The notes beneath the pieces were generated by a model that had not been told where the DNA came from, ran no database searches, and worked only from the letters and a program-made list of their open reading frames with translations. Below, piece by piece: positions 61,978 to 64,000 of a DNA stretch of 64,000 nt. The stretch covers positions 62,001-126,000 of the forward strand of contig JABBOT010000038.1 of NCBI GenBank assembly GCA_016165875.1, given 5' to 3'. Position 1 is the first letter of the stretch. The number at the start of each line of letters is the position of its first letter. A program made the translations under genes and the position numbers. The stretch comes from Acanthopleura granulata. Taxonomy: Eukaryota > Mollusca > Polyplacophora > Chitonida > Chitonidae.

Positions 61978-64000
61978 TGAATGAATGAATGAATGATTTT
62001 GGCTTAACGCCACATTGGCAATATCTAAGCCATATCGTGGTGAGAACATGTTCAATTCAGGAAGCCTTGAATGATATTTGACATGATGGATGAACATCCA
62101 AAATTTAAAGAAAAAACAGATGAACTTTTTTTAAAAAAAACAGTTAAAAAAGCAAATGTCAGTTTAAAGTCAAAAAACCACAATTGTTTGGTATTTTATA
62201 CAATTAAAAATATATACATATATACATAAACTATATTCTGTTACATTAAAAAAATTAATCACAGCATCGCCAGCAATGCTTTTAAATAAGTCAAATATAG
62301 AGCTGACTGTTTAGAATCTTTGCCGAATATGAGCAAAGCCCACACAGTTAACCAGGATATGCTTGATGCCGTACTGCGCATCACATCCAACACACTCGGG
62401 AGCACTGCTCCCACCCAGGATAAAATTGTGTGTTAGACGAGAATGCTCAACGCGGCATCTTGTTAAAACGACTTGATATCTACGAGACATACCAAAAGTA
62501 TAAGAGTCATAGCCTATGAAAAGGTGAATGGCATGCAGTTTGTTATCAACCTGCAGGTCCCATCCATCCTGCCAAAGGCGACAAATGTATTTAAGAATAT
62601 TAGATTCAAAATCAGTATAAGGAACTTTAATCTTAGATATGGGTTTACTAAGAGCAGCTTTCGCTTCCCTGTCTGCGACTGTGTTTCCGTGAATACCAGT
62701 ATGATTTGGTATCCAACAGAATACAATATCTTTACCTCTTTTAATTAACTTTCCATGGGTGGCTAATATTTCTCACATTAACAGGTTTTAAAATTTATTT
62801 TGCTCTATTGCCAAAAGGCAGGACAACAAGTCCCTGCATATCACTGCTCTCTGGGCAGAGCTGGATGAAACATATGATAAAGCCAGAAGTATAGCTCTGG
62901 CCTCGGCAGAAAATATTGAAGACCAGGATGGAAGGCGAAGAGAGGTGACGTGCTGTTCCAAGACGGCCACAGCTGCCACCCTGTCCCCATCCTTTAACCA
63001 GTCAGTATATATAAATTTATAATCCGGAAAATTAGCTTTTCCTTCAGCGAAACTTAGCTGAATTATAAGAGGGTTTGTAGCGGATTTCTTATGTTGACGT
63101 AGATCAAATATTAATTTAGCTTGTGGAAGGAGCTAGGGAGGAGACTCCGGAAAAGAAACCAGAGCTATGTCCTCCAGCTTGATGTTAGCTTCCACAATAT
63201 GGTTCCGAACACGAAGACCAAAGGAAGAAATTTGTTGGGACATTAATTATATTAATTATATTTATCAGCGTATGCTGGAATAAACACACTGTCGTAGGCA
63301 GGGTTTGTTGGGTGAGCTTTAAGCTTAGTAACGTATTGAAGGCTGAGTTTTATACGCCTGTGATATAAAGAAGGCTCATTAGCCTCTACGTATAAACTCT
63401 CTACCGGTGAGGTCCTATAGGCACCAAGGTTGAGCCTCAGGCCTTGGTGATGGACCGTGATGGACCGGATGGACCATACAAATTAAGTAAAACTGATCGG
63501 TCAGCACCCCACTCAGTGCTAGACACGACCTTAATTATATCGAGAGCCTTTGTACATTTAGCTTTAAGCATCTTTATTTGAGGTATAAAGGATAATTTCC
63601 TGTCAAATATAACCCCTAAAAATTTATTCTCCTCAACGATCTTCACTGGTTCACCACAAAATTTAAGCTCAGGGTCTAGATGAAGTTTGCGTTTATTACA
63701 GAAATGCATACCCCTGGTTTTAGACGTAGAAAATCTAAAACCACTGGCAACTGCCCATTTCTGGATCTTATTGAGACAAAGCTGCAGTTGCCGCTCAATG
63801 TTATTCACATTTGTAGCATATCAGGAAATCATCTACATATAAAGAACCCTCGGTACCAGAGGTAAATGTTTGAGCCAAGCTGTTAATTTTGATGCTGAAC
63901 AGTGTTGGTGAAAGGATACTGCCCTGGGGCACACCCATCCCTTGTTCGTAAGAGTCCGAAAGAGTGTACTTGAAGTGCAATTAGCTTCTGTTTATGCAAG
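61978..64000 (-). mobile_element. Non-LTR retrotransposon (I/Nimb-like) 3' part, decayed, cut by window end
   Basis: Minus-strand order: reverse transcriptase motifs GVPQGSILSPTLF and SLYVDD (63830-63960), thumb and connection region (63437-63808), RNase H (AEARAILLALSYV near 62880, then WIPNHTGIHGNTVADREAKA at about 62650-62720), and a C-terminal CRVEHSRLTHNF...ECVGCDA...HILVNC zinc-like motif (about 62350-62470). Ends in a (TCAT)n tail at 61978-61995. Frames are broken by stops and shifts, so it is dead. RNase H placement and short-repeat tail fit the I group. It lies in the vav intron upstream of the acidic exons. Confidence 0.9.

Overview
The window looks like a piece of an animal nuclear genome, most likely a mollusc and perhaps a bivalve. 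The grounds are split GT-AG genes, AT-rich introns, many copies of a tRNA-derived SINE of the kind common in molluscs, an I/Nimb-like non-LTR retrotransposon, and a very high load of minisatellites. Species cannot be read from the sequence. There are 206 unresolved bases (11045-11250) inside one tandem array.

One host gene is visible. It covers almost the whole window on the minus strand and is a VAV-family guanine nucleotide exchange factor. I could place 26 exons, from the stop codon at 6468-6470 back to an acidic-region exon at 61356-61424. Joined, they keep one frame and give 782 residues plus a stop. In protein order these are: acidic tyrosine exons (61.4-56.1 kb), DH (54.0-45.2 kb), PH (44.4-33.1 kb), C1 (30.6-28.3 kb), first SH3 (25.4-24.6 kb), proline-rich linker (21.6 kb), SH2 (19.6-11.5 kb), second SH3 (7.3-6.5 kb). 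The N-terminal calponin-homology domain, start codon and promoter lie beyond 64000. Every exon phase agrees with its neighbour; only the donor of the third acidic exon is uncertain.

The introns are dominated by tandem repeats. About 18 arrays, with units from roughly 12 to 142 bp, fill more than a quarter of the window. Two have a higher-order period (about 808 bp at 33.6-37.2 kb; 780 bp at 13.4-16.3 kb). Several arrays are built from the edge of a VAV exon together with its splice site (11.6, 17.2, 30.0, 50.2 and 51.3 kb), so the real splice site sits beside many near-copies. About a dozen SINE copies, one SINE-derived 138-bp tandem array, a second SINE type, a 181-bp fold-back element and a LINE fragment (62-64 kb) make up the recognisable mobile DNA.

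Most noteworthy: (1) the C1 domain has lost three of the four ligands of one zinc site while the other site is intact; (2) the acidic region carries tandemly duplicated exons in the same phase, each with its own tyrosine motif; (3) minisatellites have repeatedly grown out of exon edges; (4) two introns use GC donors.
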